Assembly (NCBI GenBank): GCA_937903155.1
Contig: CALCZU010000030.1
Location: 12,869-76,868, forward strand
DNA from: an uncultured Bdellovibrionales bacterium
GTDB taxonomy: Bacteria > Bdellovibrionota > FAC87 > UBA2466
Direction of reading: 5' to 3'
Length of the DNA: 64,000 bases
The notes beneath the pieces were generated by a model, which saw only the letters and a list, made by a program, of their open reading frames with translations, was not told where the DNA came from and did no database searches. Of the stretch, positions 43,379 to 52,946 are shown piece after piece. The position numbers were made by a program, and so were the translations under genes. Every line of letters starts with the position of its first letter. Within the stretch, counting starts at the first letter, position 1.

Positions 43379-43429
43379 ACCGAGTGTTTAGTTTACTAAT
43401 CTTCCTTAAAAAGATATCGTCGTCTTATC

Positions 43430-44872
43430 GTGTTTACGAGAAAGACCAAAATTGTTGCGACGGTGGGACCTGCTGTTCAATCGAAAGAATGGCTTGAGAA
43501 GCTTGCGCGCGCAGGCACAAACGTATTCCGCTTAAATTTTTCTCACGGAAATCATCCTGATTTTTCTCGCATTATTTCAGACATTCGCGAAATCGAAGAG
43601 CGTTTAGGAAGACCCATCGGAATTATGGCCGATGTTCAGGGACCTAAAGTTCGCATTGGCCGACTCGAAGGCGATAAAGTCGAACTCAAAAAAGGCGAAG
43701 AGGTTTACATCACGTCTGAACCGATTATCGGTGGAAGAAAAGATGGAAAGTTAACTCTTCCGACAGGCTATAAAGATTTTGTCAAAGACGTGGCGCCTGG
43801 CTACACCGTCTTGCTCGACGATGGACTCATGGCCTTAAAAGTTTTGGAGCGGTCAAAAACCGAATTAAAATGCGTTGTCGTCGATGGCGGGATGTTGTCT
43901 CCTAATAAAGGCATCAATGTTCCTGAAGCTTCTTTTTCGGCGAATGCGATTACTGAAAAAGATTACGAAGATATTCTTTTCTGTATTGAAAGAGGCGTTG
44001 AGTACATTGCAATGTCGTTTGTGAGAACGGCACAAGAAGTCCGACATCTTAAAAAATTTATTGATTCGCGCGGCAAGCGCATTCAGGTCATTGCTAAAAT
44101 TGAAAAGCGAGATGCTCTGGCAAACTTAGAGGCCATCATTGATGCTTCCGACGGTATTTTGGTCGCGCGTGGAGATTTAGCCGTTGAAGTCGGCAACGAA
44201 AGAGTGCCTCTTCTTCAGAAAAAAATTATTCGTAAAACCAATTTGCGTGGAAAAACCGTCATCATCGCAACACAGATGTTGATGTCGATGGTTGATAATC
44301 CGAGACCCTCGCGTGCCGAAGCCTCAGACGTTGCGAATGCGATTGTCGATGGTACCGATGCGGTCATGCTTTCAAATGAAACGGCCGTCGGAAAATACCC
44401 GCTCGAAGCTATCGGCATGATGTGCAAAATCACCGAGGAAATGGAAGCCGATCCCGAGCCTCAACCGATTTTATACGATGAGTGGGAACTGCCTGAGGGC
44501 GGACAAGAATATATTGCTGTGCTGCAAAGTGCAGTTCGCCTTGCCTCGATTGCCAAAGCAAAATGGATAGTCGTTGTGACACAGTCGGGTTACTCGGCGA
44601 CTCTCGTATCGAAGTGCCGGCCAAATAACCGAGTATTAGCAGTGACTTCAAGTATGGAAGCTTACCGACAACTCGCTTTAAAATGGGGTGTGGAAGGCAT
44701 CGTGATGGAAGATATGGATACGCTGATCTCCCAAACGGCTGTCTTTGAAGCGATCGGTCAAAGACTTCTAGCATTGAAACTCGTCAACAGCGGCGATAAA
44801 ATAATTATTACTGCCGGGCTTCCACGTTTAGCCCACGGATCAACCAACACAATCAAAGTTCACCAGATTTGA
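43430..44872 (+). CDS. pyk: Pyruvate kinase
   Basis: Last step of glycolysis: phosphoenolpyruvate and ADP to pyruvate and ATP. A 480-residue protein starting from a GTG. Signatures: RKTKIVATVGPAVQ, NVFRLNFSHGNH, MADVQGPKVRIG, the active-site Lys in VIAKIEKRDALANLEAI, then DGILVARGDLAVEVG and ATQMLMSMVDNPRPSRAEAS. The C-terminal domain (SVRLASIAKAKWIVVVTQSG type stretch) is complete. FtsB/DivIC-like and a GHMP kinase gene follow closely on the same strand. Confidence 0.96.
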   Translation: MFTRKTKIVATVGPAVQSKEWLEKLARAGTNVFRLNFSHGNHPDFSRIISDIREIEERLGRPIGIMADVQGPKVRIGRLEGDKVELKKGEEVYITSEPIIGGRKDGKLTLPTGYKDFVKDVAPGYTVLLDDGLMALKVLERSKTELKCVVVDGGMLSPNKGINVPEASFSANAITEKDYEDILFCIERGVEYIAMSFVRTAQEVRHLKKFIDSRGKRIQVIAKIEKRDALANLEAIIDASDGILVARGDLAVEVGNERVPLLQKKIIRKTNLRGKTVIIATQMLMSMVDNPRPSRAEASDVANAIVDGTDAVMLSNETAVGKYPLEAIGMMCKITEEMEADPEPQPILYDEWELPEGGQEYIAVLQSAVRLASIAKAKWIVVVTQSGYSATLVSKCRPNNRVLAVTSSMEAYRQLALKWGVEGIVMEDMDTLISQTAVFEAIGQRLLALKLVNSGDKIIITAGLPRLAHGSTNTIKVHQI

Positions 44873-44892
44873 TTCCTTTTTAAGGGATAAGA

Positions 44893-45192
44893 ATGAATCT
44901 CGACACGCATTTTTCGCGCTCGTATCTCTATTTTGTGCGCATTCCACTCATCTTTTTTTTCGTGAGTTTAATTTTAATGGGCATTCTCGCCAAAAGAGGC
45001 ATCGTGGACTGGAGACGGATGGTTCACGAAAATGAAAACCTGCATTTAAAACTGGGACAACTTGAAAAACAAAAAACAAAACTTTTACGCGAAAACGAAC
45101 TGCTCGAAAAAAACGCTGAATATCAAGAAAATGTCATTCGTCAGACTTTAGGTTATATTAAAGCCAACGAAACCAGCATTGAATATGAGTGA
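44893..45192 (+). CDS. FtsB/DivIC-like septum protein
   Basis: A 99-residue protein with one membrane helix (IPLIFFFVSLILMGILA) and a following coiled coil (ENENLHLKLGQLEKQKTKLL), the layout of FtsB/DivIC. Such proteins form the FtsQLB complex that licenses septal wall synthesis. It lies 20 bases after pyk and overlaps the GHMP kinase start by eight bases. Short coiled-coil proteins are easy to confuse, so the call is by layout and context. Confidence 0.75.
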   Translation: MNLDTHFSRSYLYFVRIPLIFFFVSLILMGILAKRGIVDWRRMVHENENLHLKLGQLEKQKTKLLRENELLEKNAEYQENVIRQTLGYIKANETSIEYE

Positions 45193-46237
45193 AAAAGAAT
45201 CTTTCAGCGTCTTCGCACCGACCCGCGCCGATCTTGCGGGGGGCACCATCGATTTGTGGCCCGTCTATAATTTTTTCGAATCCGGAAAAACAATCAACGT
45301 CGCACTCGATTTAAAAGCAAAGATCCATTTTTCTTTTTCGAGTGCTTCAACGACCGAAGTCGTGGTTCACGGAATGAATTCCGAAGTGGCAAGATTTTCT
45401 GGCAAAGTCACATCCGATGCGATTAAAAAAATGCCGAGCAGTTGCCAGTTTCCTGCTCATATCGTGTCGTCATTTTTCAAAACGTACGAAGGATTGAAAA
45501 ATCTCCATCTCGAAGTCAAAGTCGAGTCCGAAGCTCCCCCTCGCAGTGGTTTAGGTGGCTCTTCGACGATTTGTGTGGCCATGGCTAAAGGTCTCGGAAA
45601 AGTGTACGAAAAATTCACCGGCGAAAAGTGGCGCTGGGAAATCCTCGAATGGTCGAAAGATGTCGAAGCAGGGTTCTTAAGAGTTCCCACGGGCACGCAA
45701 GATTATCTCGCGTCGCTCTTCGGTGGCTTGAATTGTTTTGAGTCAAGGTACGGCGGAATTACTCAAACAAGTTACACTCCCAAAGTTTTTACGGAACTTT
45801 CAGAAAGAGCTCTCGTTCTTTACTCAGGGGAAATGCACCACAGTGGACTCAGTAACTGGGAAGTCTACAAATGTGCCGTCGAAGGAAAAAAATCCGTTTT
45901 GGAAGGATTTGAAAAAATCCGAGCAATCGCTGATCAAATAGACAAAGTTTTTAAATCGACTTCAGTTTCTTGGAAAGAAATCGGAAATCTGATTAGCGAC
46001 GAATGGAAAGTCAGAAGAGAGACGTTCCAAGTCCACACGCCCAAACTCGACGAAATCGTCGATTTTATCTCTAAACAACCCGTCCTCGGAGTCAAAGTCT
46101 GCGGCGCCGCCCAAGGCGGATGCTTACTCACGCTCGTCGAAAGCAATCACCGAAAAGCTTTAGAGGAAGCTTGCACCAAACACGGCATCCAAATTTTGAA
46201 GACCTCACCTTATGCCTCCGGCGTTCACGTGAAGTAA
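45185..46237 (+). CDS. GHMP-family sugar kinase (HddA/fucose-kinase-like)
   Basis: About 350 residues from the ATG at 45185. The N-terminal substrate motif is FAPTRADLAGGTIDLWPVYN, the ATP motif is PPRSGLGGSSTICVAMAKGL, and the third GHMP motif is VKVCGAAQGGCLLTLV. This set is closest to D-glycero-D-manno-heptose-7-phosphate kinase (HddA) and related sugar kinases that feed GDP-heptose or GDP-fucose for surface glycans; the exact sugar is not visible. It is translationally linked to the FtsB-like gene. A TTG six bases upstream is in frame but unlikely. Confidence 0.78.
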   Translation: MSEKESFSVFAPTRADLAGGTIDLWPVYNFFESGKTINVALDLKAKIHFSFSSASTTEVVVHGMNSEVARFSGKVTSDAIKKMPSSCQFPAHIVSSFFKTYEGLKNLHLEVKVESEAPPRSGLGGSSTICVAMAKGLGKVYEKFTGEKWRWEILEWSKDVEAGFLRVPTGTQDYLASLFGGLNCFESRYGGITQTSYTPKVFTELSERALVLYSGEMHHSGLSNWEVYKCAVEGKKSVLEGFEKIRAIADQIDKVFKSTSVSWKEIGNLISDEWKVRRETFQVHTPKLDEIVDFISKQPVLGVKVCGAAQGGCLLTLVESNHRKALEEACTKHGIQILKTSPYASGVHVK

Positions 46238-46289
46238 TTTGAAGCTGGCCGTTGCCTAATCCAAGCAAAACGTAAATCCGCCCGACCCT

Positions 46290-46483
46290 GTCTTTGCGAG
46301 GAGCGAAGCGACGACTTGTCCGGCGCAGCTTTAGCGGAGACGGAAGCAATCTCGCTGTACTTGAGAAGAACTTTGGATGCGTCGGTATTGCGAGACCGCC
46401 TTCATACAACGGACAACCTCAGCCCTCAACCAGGGCGCTCTTATGCATCGAGATTGCTTCGTCGCTGCGCTCCTCGCAAAGAC
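46290..46483. repeat. Palindromic GTCTTTGCGAGG-type element, copy B, with an inserted block in one arm
   Basis: Right arm 46449-46483 is the reverse complement of the left arm (46290-46314 joined to 46345-46354) except for one mismatch; the left arm is split by about 30 extra bases (46315-46344). The arms share gcgacgaagcaatctcg with the element at 38341-38440. It occupies most of the gap between the GHMP kinase and the downstream oxidoreductase. Presumably the same mobile or REP-like family. Confidence 0.8.
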
Positions 46484-46504
46484 GGGGTTCCGCGCGGAAG
46501 GACG

Positions 46505-47503
46505 TTACCCTAACTTTTCAATCTTAATTTTCCCATTCACCTGAGAACTCTTATAAAGCGCGTCTATCACTGCCAAATTTTCCAGTGAGTCTTGCGAACC
46601 TAGAGGCAACGCCTCATCGAAAAGAATATGTCGGTTGAAGTTCTCAATCATGGTCGTCACTTGATCCGCTGTTTCAAATTTCAAAGTCTCTTTCAATTCT
46701 CCTTTTTCCCAAATCTCGGCATCAGAGTTCGAAAAAGGATTCCACATTTGAGGGACACGCAAAATCGCTTCGGTTCCGACGACTTCCAAGGTGCCCCGAT
46801 ACGCATGATTAAAACTCGAATGAAAAAGTGCGGATTTTCCATCCGAAAACTCGAGGAGCGCGCTCATTTCGGTATCAATTCCATTTTTGTAAACAGCGGA
46901 TGAAAAAACACTTAAAGGTTCTTCTTGAAACGCCCAGCGGATTCCGGAGATGCAATAACATCCGACGTCGTAAAGACTCCCTCCGCCTAGTTCCGGGGTT
47001 CGTCGGGACAAAGAGTATTCATCGGTTAGTAAGAAATTTAATGCGGTATTCACGTGTCTGACTTTTCCTAGCCTTCCGCTGTCGACAATTTTTCTCAAGG
47101 CTTGGGTCCGCGGATGGTGAGGCCACATATAACCTTCCATCCATTTCACTTGGTTTTCTTTGGCCGCAAGAATTGCTTTCTGAGTTTGTTCGCGTGTAAC
47201 ACAGAGAGGTTTTTCGCAAAGGATATGTTTTCCATTCTTCACTGCTTTGACCATCCATTCAAAATGCAAGGCATTCGGAAGTGGGATGTAGATCACATCA
47301 ATTTCAGAATCGCCAATCAGATCTTCGTAGCTACGGTGGGCTTTCGCAATCTTGAATTTATCTGCTGCTTCTCGCGAGCGCTTGAGATCGCGACTGGCAA
47401 TCGCATACGCCTCAGAAGACGCAGCCTTTTGAATCGCTGGAATCAGCTTATTGCCAATTCGTGAAACTCCGAGAATTCCCCATTTCAGTCGTCGCTCTGT
47501 CAT
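46505..47503 (-). CDS. Gfo/Idh/MocA-family oxidoreductase
   Basis: A 332-residue NAD(P)-dependent dehydrogenase. The Rossmann motif WGILGVSRIGNKLIPAI is at the N-terminus, then IYIPLPNALHFEWMVKAVKN and the family signature GKHILCEKPLCVTREQ with the catalytic Lys; YDVGCYCISGIRWAF is the substrate-domain helix with Asp. It should oxidise or reduce a sugar or cyclitol. Divergent from the FAD oxidase gene at 47582, with about 78 bases between. Confidence 0.88.
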   Translation of the reverse strand: MTERRLKWGILGVSRIGNKLIPAIQKAASSEAYAIASRDLKRSREAADKFKIAKAHRSYEDLIGDSEIDVIYIPLPNALHFEWMVKAVKNGKHILCEKPLCVTREQTQKAILAAKENQVKWMEGYMWPHHPRTQALRKIVDSGRLGKVRHVNTALNFLLTDEYSLSRRTPELGGGSLYDVGCYCISGIRWAFQEEPLSVFSSAVYKNGIDTEMSALLEFSDGKSALFHSSFNHAYRGTLEVVGTEAILRVPQMWNPFSNSDAEIWEKGELKETLKFETADQVTTMIENFNRHILFDEALPLGSQDSLENLAVIDALYKSSQVNGKIKIEKLG

Positions 47504-47581
47504 GCTCTCCGATCTATTCTCACACCTTCAGTATTTCAAGTTTTCAAAGCAAAAGTCATCTTGTAAAACTGTGTAGTGAAA

Positions 47582-48682
47582 ATGTACGACGTCATTGTAG
47601 TGGGGCTGGGAGCGATGGGAAGTGCTGCCGCCTATCATCTTACGAAGAGAGGTCTTTCTGTTTTAGGCGTCGAGCAGTATTCCATGGCCCATGCTTTGGG
47701 AAGTTCTCACGGTGAAACTCGACTCATTCGTAAAGCGTATTTTGAAAACTCAGCTTACGTGCCCTTACTTGAATGCAGTTACGAACTTTGGAATGAACTC
47801 GAGAAAGAAACTGAGACCTCATTACTTCATCAAACCGGACTCGCAATTTTTGGAGCTCCTTCAAGCCCAGTTTTAAAAGGGAGTCTCGCGAGCAGCCGGC
47901 TTTTTAAAATTCCGGTCACGGAACATTCGCATGCCGAAAGTGTCCAGCTTTTTCCTCAGTTTGAAATTCCGAAAGACTTTATTTCTTTAGTCGAACCGAG
48001 CGGTGGGTACTTAGAAGTTGAAAACTGCGTCCGGGCGTTTTGCGAAGCTTCTAAAAATAGAGGCGCCGAACTTTTATTCGAAACTCGAGTCAAACAATGG
48101 AAATCGAGAGGAACGCGATTTGAGATCGAAACGGACATTGGACACTTTTCTTCCCGTTACGGTGTTTTTACAGCGGGCGCTTGGACGGGAGACGTTTTAA
48201 AAAGTCTTTCTCTCCCTTTAAAAGTGCACCGAGTTCCGCAGTTTTGGTTTGAATCGAAAGCGACTCAAAAAGAAGTCTGCTTTGCCTTCGATATGCCTTA
48301 TGGGTTTATGTACGGTTTTCCGAAAATCAATGGCCTTCAAAAAGTGGCCGCTCACATTCCGGGAGAAATCGTTTTCGATCCTGCAACTGTTGATCGCAAA
48401 ATTTCAGAAAACGATATTTCCCTCACTCGTCAATTTGTGGGAGATCAACTCAAAAAGTTTCAAGTGGATCCTGTCAAATCTTCGGTTTGCATGTACACGA
48501 TGACACCCGATAGTCACTTTATTTTGGATGTTTTACCGGAAAAACCTAATTGCGTCCTTGCGGCGGGGTTTTCGGGCCATGGATTTAAATTTGCTTCGAG
48601 TCTGGGAGAAGTTTTGACCCGTCTACTCTTGAAGGATCCGCTCGGGTATGACATAAATTTCTTACGCCTTAATCGATTTTAG
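47582..48682 (+). CDS. FAD-dependent amine oxidase (monomeric sarcosine oxidase-like)
   Basis: About 366 residues from the ATG at 47582. DVIVVGLGAMGSAAAYHLTK is the FAD dinucleotide motif, followed by EQYSMAHALGSSHGETRLIR, which is typical of SoxA/MTOX enzymes where the loop lies near the covalent flavin. The C-terminal segment NCVLAAGFSGHGFKFASSLG is the family's second FAD motif. In SoxA a Cys binds FAD covalently; here VCMYTMTPD has a Cys in the expected place. It should oxidise N-methyl amino acids or a similar secondary amine. Confidence 0.85.
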   Translation: MYDVIVVGLGAMGSAAAYHLTKRGLSVLGVEQYSMAHALGSSHGETRLIRKAYFENSAYVPLLECSYELWNELEKETETSLLHQTGLAIFGAPSSPVLKGSLASSRLFKIPVTEHSHAESVQLFPQFEIPKDFISLVEPSGGYLEVENCVRAFCEASKNRGAELLFETRVKQWKSRGTRFEIETDIGHFSSRYGVFTAGAWTGDVLKSLSLPLKVHRVPQFWFESKATQKEVCFAFDMPYGFMYGFPKINGLQKVAAHIPGEIVFDPATVDRKISENDISLTRQFVGDQLKKFQVDPVKSSVCMYTMTPDSHFILDVLPEKPNCVLAAGFSGHGFKFASSLGEVLTRLLLKDPLGYDINFLRLNRF

Positions 48683-48705
48683 GCCTTTCGGCAGATGGAG
48701 TAGAG

Positions 48706-50706
48706 ATGAGTTGGCTCGAAGGGTTAAACCCAGAACAAATAGAAGCGGTCAAACATAACGAAGGACCCCTCTTGATTTTAGCAGGAGCCGGATCGGGAAA
48801 AACGACGGTCCTGGTTTCGCGCGCCGGTCGGATGATCGATGAGAAAATCGTTGCGCCCGAAAATCTCTGTGTTCTGACTTTTACAAACCGAGCCGCTCGA
48901 GAGTTAAAAGAACGTGTCTCAAAAAAACTGGGCAAAGTGGCGGACAAGATGTGGGCCGGTACGTTTCACTCCTTCGGTCTTAAAGTTTTAAGAAAATATC
49001 ACAAGCATGCAGGACTGAGCCGTGACTTCGGGATTCTCGATCCTTCGGATGCTTCGCTTTTATGCAGAGAGCTTTTGCAGGATTTTAAGCACGATACAAA
49101 AGCGAGTTTTGATAACGACCTTTTGCTTTCTAAAATGAGTGAATGGCGCGAGCGGGGTCAGACAAAGTGCCAGAAGTATGATGACGAGTATGAAGAAACG
49201 CTCGAATGGTTACTTCCTCGATATCTCGCGCGCGTGCACGCTTTGGGAATGGTGGATTTTGATACTTTGATCATTAAACCTATTGAACTTATGAAAGAGT
49301 TCAATAACATTCGTGCGGATTATCAATATCTCATGGTCGATGAGTTCCAAGATACGAGTCGCATGCAAATGCAGTTTATTGATAGCCTTGTTGAGGAGCA
49401 TAAAAATCTCGTCGTCGTCGGAGATGACGACCAATCGATTTATGGTTGGCGTGGGGCTTTTATCAAAAATATTTTAGATTTTCCAAAAAGTTATGCTGGA
49501 TGCAAAGTCGTTCGACTCGTTAGAAACTACCGCTCGACTCCCGAAATTTTAGCGGTTGCTAATGCCGTCATCGCAAAGAATCAAGATCGCCATAAAAAAG
49601 AGTTGCTCTCCGAAGCAAAACCTTCGGGCAAATTACCCGAATCTCTTGTCTTCGAAGATGAGACGGAAGAAATTGAAAACATCAGCCTCGAATTGAGAGC
49701 GCTCATCGAAGAAGGGTTTAAAAAGAAAGAACTCGCGATTCTTTACCGATCGAATCTTCTGGGCGCGATGTTAGAAGCAGAACTGCGAAAACAGCAAATC
49801 CCCTACAATATTTCAGGCGGGATGGGGTTTTTTGATCGCAAAGAAGTGAGAGACATTCTCGCGCTCGTTCGAACGGCTTATCGTCCTAACGAAGTTTCGA
49901 TTAAACGCGTGCTTCATTGCTTGCCTCGAGGGATTGGGGATAAGTCTTTAGCGGATCTCACTCAAAAAGCTCATGATCAATCGAAGAATTTTATTGCAGT
50001 TGCACGCAATTGGCGCAATGAAGGCATCGAAGAACCCCTCGGTCATAAACTCGATGCGTTTTTCTCAGAATTAGATCAATTGAGAAACGCTCTTTCGAAT
50101 GCCACAGGTTCGACGATTCAGTCTGTTTTAATTAACGCGCTTGAGACGGGCGGATACAAAAAACATCTCGAAAGAATTTCTGCGAATTCGGTCGGCGTTG
50201 CAAATCGTTGGAAAATGGTCGAGATTTTTGCAGATATCTTAGCCCGTTACCTTACTCGCAAAGGCAGCGGCGAGGATTTTGTTTTAAAATTCATGGATGC
50301 GATGGAGTTAAGAGACTACGCCACCGAGGAAAAAGAAAAAGACGAGCTCCAGCTTTTAACTCTGCATGCGTGCAAAGGACTCGAGTTCCCCGTCGTGATT
50401 TTTATGGGAGTTGAAGAAGACATCATTCCTCACCGCACACTCGGATCGGATGTCTCTGAAGAACGCCGGCTCTTTTACGTAGGAATTACGCGCGCCAAAG
50501 AACGGCTGATTCTCACGCGCGCCAAAAAACGAAAAAGAAATGGACGCGTCCAGGATTCTCCACCCTCGCGGTTTCTACTTGAGATTCCAAAGCCATTGCT
50601 TTCAGAGCGCAGTGGGGGCAGGGAAGTCCGTGAGGATGTGAGAAAAGCGATGCTTCAGGATCTCTTCAAAAAAATCGCAAGCATCCAAAGCCCCAAATTA
50701 AACTAG
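48706..50706 (+). CDS. UvrD/PcrA-type superfamily 1 DNA helicase
   Basis: A 666-residue 3'-5' helicase. Motif order: Q motif (LNPEQIEAVKHNEGPLLILA), Walker A (AGAGSGKTTVLVSR), Ia (FTNRAARELKER), TFHSFGLKVLR, Walker B (YLMVDEFQDTSRMQMQF), III (VGDDDQSIYGWRGA), IV (LVRNYRSTPEILAVANAVI), V (LLTLHACKGLEFPVVIF) and VI (RRLFYVGITRAKERL). PcrA/Rep/UvrD act in repair and replication restart; the size is a little under the usual 720, with a shorter C-terminus, so the exact member is open. Confidence 0.92.
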   Translation: MSWLEGLNPEQIEAVKHNEGPLLILAGAGSGKTTVLVSRAGRMIDEKIVAPENLCVLTFTNRAARELKERVSKKLGKVADKMWAGTFHSFGLKVLRKYHKHAGLSRDFGILDPSDASLLCRELLQDFKHDTKASFDNDLLLSKMSEWRERGQTKCQKYDDEYEETLEWLLPRYLARVHALGMVDFDTLIIKPIELMKEFNNIRADYQYLMVDEFQDTSRMQMQFIDSLVEEHKNLVVVGDDDQSIYGWRGAFIKNILDFPKSYAGCKVVRLVRNYRSTPEILAVANAVIAKNQDRHKKELLSEAKPSGKLPESLVFEDETEEIENISLELRALIEEGFKKKELAILYRSNLLGAMLEAELRKQQIPYNISGGMGFFDRKEVRDILALVRTAYRPNEVSIKRVLHCLPRGIGDKSLADLTQKAHDQSKNFIAVARNWRNEGIEEPLGHKLDAFFSELDQLRNALSNATGSTIQSVLINALETGGYKKHLERISANSVGVANRWKMVEIFADILARYLTRKGSGEDFVLKFMDAMELRDYATEEKEKDELQLLTLHACKGLEFPVVIFMGVEEDIIPHRTLGSDVSEERRLFYVGITRAKERLILTRAKKRKRNGRVQDSPPSRFLLEIPKPLLSERSGGREVREDVRKAMLQDLFKKIASIQSPKLN

Positions 50707-50707
50707 C

Positions 50708-51220
50708 TTACTTTTTCTTAAATAAATTCAGGTACTGCCCGTAACCCTCTGCCTCAAGCTTATCGACCGGGATAAATCTTAAAGACGCAGAATTCATACA
50801 ATAACGAAGCCCCGTCGGAGTAGGGCCATCGTTAAAAACATGGCCTAAGTGCGAATCTCCGTGCTTGGATCGGATTTCAGTTCGGGTCATAAAGGCGGTT
50901 TTATCGGTTTTTTCTACAAGATTGTCTTTTTCTAAAGGTTTCATAAAGCTAGGCCATCCGGTGCCTGAATCAAACTTGTCTTTAGAGCTGAAAAGCGCCT
51001 CTCCCGAGACAACATCGACGTAAATGCCCTCGGCGTGGTTATCCCAGTACGCATTCTTAAAAGGGGGTTCGGTCCCGCATTCCTGAGTCACTTTATACTG
51101 CTCACTACTCAGGTTTTTTTTGAGGTCTTCTTTCGCGGGTTTTTTAAAGTCTTTCATTTCTTTTCCTATACAAACTGATAAATAGAGAGCCCAAGAAACT
51201 AGAATGATGCTCTTTTTCAT
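50708..51220 (-). CDS. msrB: Peptide-methionine (R)-S-oxide reductase, secreted form
   Basis: Repairs methionine-R-sulfoxide. About 170 residues from the ATG at 51220, with a signal-like hydrophobic start (KKSIILVSWALYLSVC), so probably periplasmic. Signatures: ECGTEPPFKNAYWDNHAEG, FDSGTGWPSFMKPL, EIRSKHGDSHLGHVFNDGP and the catalytic Cys in LRYCMNSASLRFIPVD. The zinc Cys pairs of some MsrB types are not seen. Divergent from the OppA-like gene; the two starts are only about 36 bases apart. Confidence 0.9.
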   Translation of the reverse strand: MKKSIILVSWALYLSVCIGKEMKDFKKPAKEDLKKNLSSEQYKVTQECGTEPPFKNAYWDNHAEGIYVDVVSGEALFSSKDKFDSGTGWPSFMKPLEKDNLVEKTDKTAFMTRTEIRSKHGDSHLGHVFNDGPTPTGLRYCMNSASLRFIPVDKLEAEGYGQYLNLFKKK

Positions 51221-51256
51221 AGAGTCCATCATAACTCTGAACGAATGAAGGTTCAA

Positions 51257-52831
51257 ATGAAGCCATATAAAAGAATCGCGCTCTTAGTCCTGTTGTTTTC
51301 AACGTGTCACTTATTTGCAGCGGTCCAAGAAATTCATATCGGAAATGGGGGAGGGGATGTCAAAGATCTCGACCCACAGATGACTACGGCAAACGAAGAG
51401 GGAAATATCATCCGAAACCTCTTTGAAGGCCTTGTCGTTAAAGATCCAAAAACAGCTGATCCGGTGCCCGGAGTCGCGTTGAAGTGGACGACTTCGAAAG
51501 ACGGGAAAAAATTTACGTTTCAACTCAATCCTAATGCGAAATGGAGTGACGGGACGCCGGTCACGGCAAACGATTTTGTTTATTCATGGACTCGGCTCCT
51601 CGATCCGAAAACGGCTTCCGAAAATGCGGTGCTTGCGCATGCGATATTAAATGGAAAAGAATTTAATCAGGGAAAAGAGAAAGATCCAAAAAAGTTGGGT
51701 TTAAAAGCCGTGAGTCCGACCGTATTTGAAGTCACGCTATCAAAACCGGTTCCGTATTTTATCCGTCTGATCAGCCATTTCATCTTTTACCCCGTTCCTC
51801 AAAAGGCGATTGAAAAATCCGGAGCGAAGTGGACGCGCCCTGAAAATATCGTTTCGAACGGCGCTTTTGCGATGAGTAAGTGGGAAACAAATAAGGTCGT
51901 GACGATCAAAAAAAATCCACACTACTGGGACAAAGAAAAAGTTCAGCTAGAGGCGGCTCATTTCTATCCGCTGAAATCTGAAACGGAAGAAAAAATGTTC
52001 CGAGTCGGAAAACTGCATGTTGTTTATGAAATTCCGACGGATTTGCTTCCCACCTGGGAAAAAGACAAAACCGGGTCGTTTCATCGCTCATCGGTTCTCG
52101 GAGTTTATTATTACTGGTTTAACGTGAACAAACCTCCGTTTGATAATCTCTTAGTCCGACGGGCTCTCACATTGGCAATCGATCGTGAAAAGCTTACCAA
52201 GTTTGTGACCAAGGGAAATCAAGCGGCAGCGACCGCATTCGTCCCGCCGGGATGCGGAGGGTATCAGCCGAAACCGATTCTTCCGAAAGACGGAAGCGAT
52301 ATCGCAAAAGCAAAAAAATTCTTAGCCCAAGCGGGATATCGTGATGGAAAAAATTTCCCAAAAGTGCAACTCATTTACAACACCAATTCGAATATCAAAA
52401 AAATTGCCGAAGCCACCCAAGCAATGTGGAAAGAAAACCTCGGGGTGGATATTGAAATTGTGAATATGGAATGGAAAGTTTTACTCGATACCACCCATCA
52501 AAAAAATTTCGGAATGGCGCGAGCGAGTTGGACGGCCGACTACAATGATCCGACCACGTTTTTAAATCTCTTCCTTTCCTATTCGGACAGCAATCAGTCT
52601 GGCTGGAAAAACGACGAGTACGATCGCTGGATGAAAGAAGCGGACGTTGAACTTTCGCCTCACAAACGATTTGAACTCATCAAAAGAGCCGAAGCGGTTC
52701 TTCTCGCCGAGCTTCCCGTGCTCCCAATTTACTATTACAATCGCTCAGCACTCCGGAGCCCCAAAGTCGCAGGCTGGTACACCAACGTCGAAGACGTCCA
52801 TCCGCTCAAAGAAGTTTATATTAAAGACTAA
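51257..52831 (+). CDS. oppA: Peptide/oligopeptide ABC transporter substrate-binding protein
   Basis: About 524 residues from the ATG at 51257, preceded by AAGG. Signal peptide (IALLVLLFSTCHLFAA), then a family-5 solute-binding fold: DPQMTTANEEGNIIRNLFEG, DGTPVTANDFVYSWTRLLDP, GAFAMSKWETNKVVTIKKNP, VRRALTLAIDREKL, then ASWTADYNDPTTFLNLFLSY. This is the OppA/MppA layout, which binds short peptides or wall peptides in the periplasm. No permease or ATPase genes accompany it, so it likely works with a transporter encoded elsewhere. The symbol is by resemblance; related binding proteins of the same family exist. Confidence 0.88.
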   Translation: MKPYKRIALLVLLFSTCHLFAAVQEIHIGNGGGDVKDLDPQMTTANEEGNIIRNLFEGLVVKDPKTADPVPGVALKWTTSKDGKKFTFQLNPNAKWSDGTPVTANDFVYSWTRLLDPKTASENAVLAHAILNGKEFNQGKEKDPKKLGLKAVSPTVFEVTLSKPVPYFIRLISHFIFYPVPQKAIEKSGAKWTRPENIVSNGAFAMSKWETNKVVTIKKNPHYWDKEKVQLEAAHFYPLKSETEEKMFRVGKLHVVYEIPTDLLPTWEKDKTGSFHRSSVLGVYYYWFNVNKPPFDNLLVRRALTLAIDREKLTKFVTKGNQAAATAFVPPGCGGYQPKPILPKDGSDIAKAKKFLAQAGYRDGKNFPKVQLIYNTNSNIKKIAEATQAMWKENLGVDIEIVNMEWKVLLDTTHQKNFGMARASWTADYNDPTTFLNLFLSYSDSNQSGWKNDEYDRWMKEADVELSPHKRFELIKRAEAVLLAELPVLPIYYYNRSALRSPKVAGWYTNVEDVHPLKEVYIKD

Positions 52832-52946
52832 GCGCTATCGTGTTTTGTGAAAAGATATCCAATAGATATCGAACGACAACCGCAGATCTTTCGATAAATG
52901 AGGATCGTTTTACAAAAATAAGGTAAATCTTCGCTCTCTGAATACA

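Noticed and set aside
38341..46483. CRISPR array
   Set aside because: The repeats are two distant palindromic elements and no array of regular spacers occurs anywhere in the window.
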